Source of the DNA: Lumnitzera littorea
Taxonomy: Eukaryota > Streptophyta > Magnoliopsida > Myrtales > Combretaceae
Assembly (NCBI GenBank): GCA_024138015.1
Contig: JAMXBB010000010.1
Location: 6,241,229-6,305,228 of the forward strand
Length of the DNA: 64,000 nt
Direction of reading: 5' to 3'
This document shows, one piece after another, positions 59,520-64,000 of this stretch. The notes under the pieces are model-generated. The model was given only the letters and a program-made list of their open reading frames with translations. It ran no database searches and was not told where the DNA came from. The position numbers were made by a program, and so were the translations under genes. Position 1 is the stretch's first letter; the number at the start of each line of letters is the position of its first letter.

Positions 59520-62206
59520 TTCAAATTTTAAGCATAATAACTGCTAATTACCGAAAAGGCGAAAGGTATAATATAATAACTAATAAATTATTAGAGATAG
59601 ATTATATGTATACTAAAAATTTTAGAATGACCAAAATAATATTTAGGAATGTTCACGTGTAACCTACATGTATTTTCGTGTAGATAAAAATACGCGTAAT
59701 TACTAAAATTGGCCGAAAACTAAGTAAATAATTAAAGAAAAATACAAAATAATTATAGAAAAATCAGAAAAAAATCAGAAGAGGATAACTGCAACAAGAT
59801 CAGGTCGTGGACAGAAAAGAAAAAAATAACCAATAATAATTTGACAAACAAAAAGCCAAAAATCAAGGAAATGGGGCAAAATCCCATCAAATTAATGCAC
59901 ATTAATTACTACATTTGTCTATAAATAAGGAAAAAAAATTTCAGAAGTCATTTGGCCAGTTTGAAATCTGAGAAAAATTGAAACACTGAAAAAATCGAGA
60001 GAAAATCCAGAAAAAAAAAAAGAAAACTGTGCAGATTAGCAAGGTGAACTAAAACCACCACCCACCACCACCTGCGACCGAACCACCACCACCACCCTCT
60101 ACTAGAACCACCGCCTGGACCGGCCGACAGCCTTGGACGGGGTTTGGACGGCCAGAAAGCTTCGAACCGGTTAGTCATTTATTCACCCCGATTTTTGTAT
60201 AATTTTGTAAAATTAGTTATTTTGCCCAGAAAATTATGAAACTTGTTATTCTGAAGTTTTATTGTATGTAGATTTAGGGAAAAATATTGATTTAGTTTAA
60301 TTATGTTTGGAAATATAGGGTCCTTAACAAATTGTTCAAAACCGAGCATGATTAAACCGGAAATTAAATAGGCTTAGGGATGTAGTTTGGGGCTCAAAAT
60401 TTTTCTGTAGGATTCTCATATGATGTAGAACAGTGCTATGAAGCCATTTTTTTAAAATTAATTTTCGAAAATTTTAAGTTAATTTTTAGCCCTAAAATGA
60501 TGGTAAAATTGGGTGATTTAGGATTAATTAGGTGATTAGGATATTAATTACTGATTTGGATCTTAATTAGATGTTTAAGGAAGTTAATCTCTACAGTGGA
60601 ACCCTAATCCTAGCCTTTAGGTACTAAGTATGGTTAATTAGGGAAATTAGGTAAAGAATATAAGAAATTAGGAATATGTGAAAATGTAAATTAATAAATC
60701 TAAAAAAATAAAGTTATTTAGATAATATTATAATTGAAATCAGAAAAATAATAAATCTGAAATAATATTTAATTTTAAGTAAATATCTTAAAATGTAAGA
60801 TTTTTACACATCGGGAATAAATCCGATACCTCAATTAGGGTTAGCGTGTACCGAATAGTTTAGAATACCAAAATTACGACCCAATAGGATATTTGAATAC
60901 CCGAGCATAAGGTGATTAATGTTACATTGGGATTCGAGCCTAATTACGACTTAGGAATAAAAACTAGAATCTAGTTTAGGAGCCAAACCCCGAAATAGAA
61001 TACAACGAATTATTAATACGTTGTAGGTATACATGAGGAAAATGAGTTACATTATAAATTAGAATAAAAATCCATAAAATATAAGTACTAAAAGAACCTA
61101 TTTGTATTATAGGACACCTAGAAACAAATCAACTCGCAACTAGAGGATCGAGCAATTGAGCAAATTCAAGTAAGTTGGGTTATTGCTTATTGTAATAGAG
61201 TACTAGTTTTGTAGTACTCGAAGACTTAGGCTTGTATATGATTGTGATTATAAATAGTTTGCGCATGTGCTTGATGTATCTGAATTTGTGTTGGAATTTG
61301 TTCTATGACTGATTGAATTGGTATGAACTTGTTGAACACCCTAACCGAAATTTAATCTTAGTCGACCCTAATAACCGAAAATGTCATGCATTGCAACCCG
61401 TTAGGGGATCATAGGACTCTCCAACCAAATACCAACCCCTTCGAAAGGGATAGCGCAGGATTGCAAAATGGTCCCTTCTTCATCCTCAGTCGAACTAAGT
61501 GACAGGAGAGGAGGTCGCGGCGGGGGTGAAGTCAATGGTTCGAAGGTAGTCGCGGGAGGAGCGAGGTCTCCATTACACAAGTCTGGGTTTGGTTATGAGC
61601 TGCTGCATAACATGGAACTCCTCAACCCGGATTGGAGCGGGTGAAATTTCTCTGATTTCACAACGGACCGGACTACGTTGTGCGATAGCACTTGATTGTT
61701 GCATTGCATGAAAATAATTGTTTGATAACGCTGTTTGTGCTTGTATGCATTCATGAGTCTCCAATTCAACTTACTGAGCTGTAGTTGCTCATACCCTTAT
61801 AGATCATTTTGTAGGTTTTGATTTGTAATCTCTTCCAGTACTATGCCGCCCTACAATTATCCAGAGGTTAGTCCTTTTTGAAGCCAGGGGTGTGAGGATC
61901 AAGTTATTTAACATAATGTGTAACTAGACTGACCTTGTAGTTAAAGGTTGAAGACTGTTAGTTATTCTGTAAATTAGTAAACTGTAGTTATTATGTAAAA
62001 CTTCCTGAGAAGCTCTGTGGACTTATTTATAATTATCTATGTTTTATAGAACTTTGTGATAATTATCATAATTGTTGTATAATCATTAATCAAACTGTTT
62101 ACTTCAAAGCGAGGAGTCGTCGACGCCTTCTGTAGATTATCTCTATGGTAGGCACTGTGAGGCCAGTTACTATCATAGAATGGTTTACACGGCGGGACAG
62201 TTATTT
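59520..62206 (+). repeat. LTR-like repeat, copy B, probable solo LTR of a gypsy-type element
   Basis: Best preserved copy. Landmarks: TATA box CTATAAATA (59,920-59,928), a CCACC-rich stretch (60,053-60,115), GCGCATGTGCTTG (about 61,261), a GC-richer core (61,395-61,700) with GGAGGTCGCGG and GGTGAAGTCAATGG, and a right end near GGCGGGACAGTTAT. The CCACC stretch lies downstream of the TATA box, so it would be in the transcribed R/U5 part. Open frames over it, such as 59,948-60,178 (minus), are Gly/Trp artefacts. No coding domain is present. Confidence 0.6.
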
Positions 62207-64000
62207 AATATAACATCTTCAGTTGTTATCTAATATATAAAATAAGAGTCTATTTCAATTGTTAAGCATGTTTTTCACTTAAGTTAAGTAAGTTTTCTTA
62301 CCCATTTACTATATCTTACTTAGTGAAGTGGGTTCTGACTAAGATCCTAACTAAGGTTATGACGTTAATAGATTCTTAGAGTTTATATGTAGACGATTTT
62401 CTGACCTATCTTCTGACTCTGAGTGAGATCAAATATTTAGGACCAAACTACTTTTTGACCAAACTTCTAACTATAACAATTATAGGTACGTATCATTAGA
62501 CTATTTCATGATTGAGTTTCTGACTTACCTTTTGACTAGATTATAACCTTATAACTCTAAATTTGTAACATTTTGGTCTTCATTCCAACGCTTCTCCACC
62601 AAAGTAACTCTTACCTCAATTACCAAATACTTAGTCCCTCCTTAAATTGGCATATCTAAGTTATGGTTTCACCCACCTAATTACCAATTGTCTCGGTTTC
62701 ATCAATTTAACCAACAATTGTCAACCTATTTCAACATAACCAACAATTACCAAACCAATTCAAATCTTGGTCATTTAAAATTCCATAAGCAACACAACCA
62801 ACGTTTCAATTTAATAAAGTCAATGTACACCTATTAAAAATTTTAGTGGTTTTGGCCTAAAAAAATGCAATTATTTATAAGGTTATATCCTTTTATTCAC
62901 AAAAATAAATATGATATTACCGTACATCATCACAATATTCCACAAATGTATTATGATCAAATTGCATAACATTCTCTCGAAAAACCAATAGTTTCTTTTC
63001 CCATATTTCCCATTATTAAATAAGGTCACCTCCTAACTTTACCATTGTTACATAGTTATTACAAATTAGTACCACTCTTGCATTTAAATCCCATAAATGC
63101 TATTTTTATCAAATTTAGCCAATCTTTTCATTAAATATACTTATTTCTGTATGTAGACCATGGAGTATTAACTTCTACTTAGGTATTAATTAGCCCATAT
63201 TAGAATTTGAGATCACACTACAATTTTTTTTTTTTAATTTTCAGGAATACATTTATTTCACTAGTACATTAGGACCACTACTAAAGAAAGCTTTATAACC
63301 ATTATATTAAACTGAAAGCAATATAGAACATACTGGAGTCTTTAAAAATCAATTGATTTGGTTAAGTTTTTTTTTTCCCCTCCTATTTTTCTTCTCAATC
63401 GAAATTTTTCTTTATGGTGCCCTGCGGATTTTCTTCTTCTCTACATCGTGAATTTGGCCGTAACATGTTGACAAACGCCTCAATGGAGAGACAAGATTGA
63501 ATAGCAGTATTTGTAAATTATGAAAATAGTAGATTATGACTTTTCCCAATTTCTCTTCTTTCTTTTTTTTTTTTTTTCTTCTTATAGTTTGTTTCTCTTG
63601 TTTTCTTAGTATAAAGGTTTATAACAGTTTGCTGTAACCCAGCAAAGCCAACACCTGTTAAAGCCTTTGATCAGTCCAATGAGAAAAGGAAAGCTAGCAC
63701 TTAGTTATTTGGTCATTATTTGACAATTGCCATGCATTATTCTATGTGACCAATTCCATATTTTGTTGCCGTGTAAACCATATTTAGAATTAAGTGCACT
63801 TCAACGTAAAGGTCCCTTGCTATTGAATAATATTTTGTTAAATTTATTTTATGATGACAATGATTTTTGTGTATACTTTGTCCATATTTAATAAATCATT
63901 AGAATATATATATATATATAGATAGGTCCTTTGTTTTAAATTATTAATATATCTTCTCTATAGAATATATCCTCGTAATAGAACGGATAGAGTTGATCTT
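62207..64000. other. Intergenic region at the right edge, no gene seen
   Basis: AT-rich with T runs (about 63,221-63,235 and 63,561-63,581) and an AT tract near 63,905. No conserved frame or repeat end recognised. Confidence 0.55.

Noticed and set aside
59948..60178. 76-codon minus-strand frame rich in Gly and Trp
   Set aside because: Product of the CCACC-rich stretch inside LTR-like copy B; not a conserved protein.
1..64000. CRISPR array, operon, prophage or new defence system
   Set aside because: The sequence is plant nuclear DNA with spliced genes; no regularly spaced repeats with unique spacers and no bacterial gene clusters were seen.

Overview
The window is nuclear DNA of a eudicot plant. 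It is strongly AT-rich, coding density is low, the genes have GT-AG introns, and the repeats are typical plant ones: a Ty1/copia element, LTR fragments, hAT-like MITEs and a tRNA-derived SINE. The species cannot be named from sequence alone. Most of the 64 kb is intergenic and repeat-derived. I find two intact protein-coding genes and one damaged one.

Layout. (1) 1-4.4 kb: repeat-rich, with a possible decayed gypsy pol fragment at the left edge. (2) 4.4-6.3 kb, minus strand: a three-exon gene for a 309-residue LEA_2 membrane protein of the Companion-of-Cellulose-synthase (CC) type, with a likely promoter and CT-rich leader near 7.6-7.7 kb. (3) 7.7-31 kb: intergenic. It holds an hAT-like MITE (10.4-11.2 kb), a SINE with a 13-bp target duplication (11.3 kb), a long LTR-like repeat (12.9-15.9 kb), further MITE-like blocks, and a compact 1.9-kb LTR element without coding capacity (27.6-29.5 kb). 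(4) 31.0-33.5 kb, plus strand: a dynein light chain (LC8) gene in two exons whose second exon lacks a usable acceptor; probably a pseudogene. (5) 35.8-38.6 kb, minus strand: a two-exon, 313-residue hydroxyphenylpyruvate/glyoxylate reductase (HPPR) gene. (6) 41.1-47.7 kb: a second copy of most of the HPPR intron, split by a complete but dead Ty1/copia retrotransposon (41,829-47,037) with two LTRs, primer-binding site, polypurine tract and a perfect 5-bp target duplication. (7) 48-64 kb: gene-free, mostly LTR-like repeats in both orientations, including an inverted pair at 58.1-62.2 kb.

The genes do not form a pathway: one belongs to the cellulose synthase/microtubule machinery, one is a motor-associated light chain, one is a 2-hydroxyacid dehydrogenase. 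I see no operon, CRISPR, phage or new defence-like system. The most informative structures are evolutionary: the duplicated intron that records the empty copia target site, a 205-bp tandem duplication of the reverse transcriptase active-site region inside that element, the miniature LTR element, and the broken splice junction in the dynein light chain gene. Exon and repeat edges were read by eye; repeat boundaries without a stated terminal motif are approximate.
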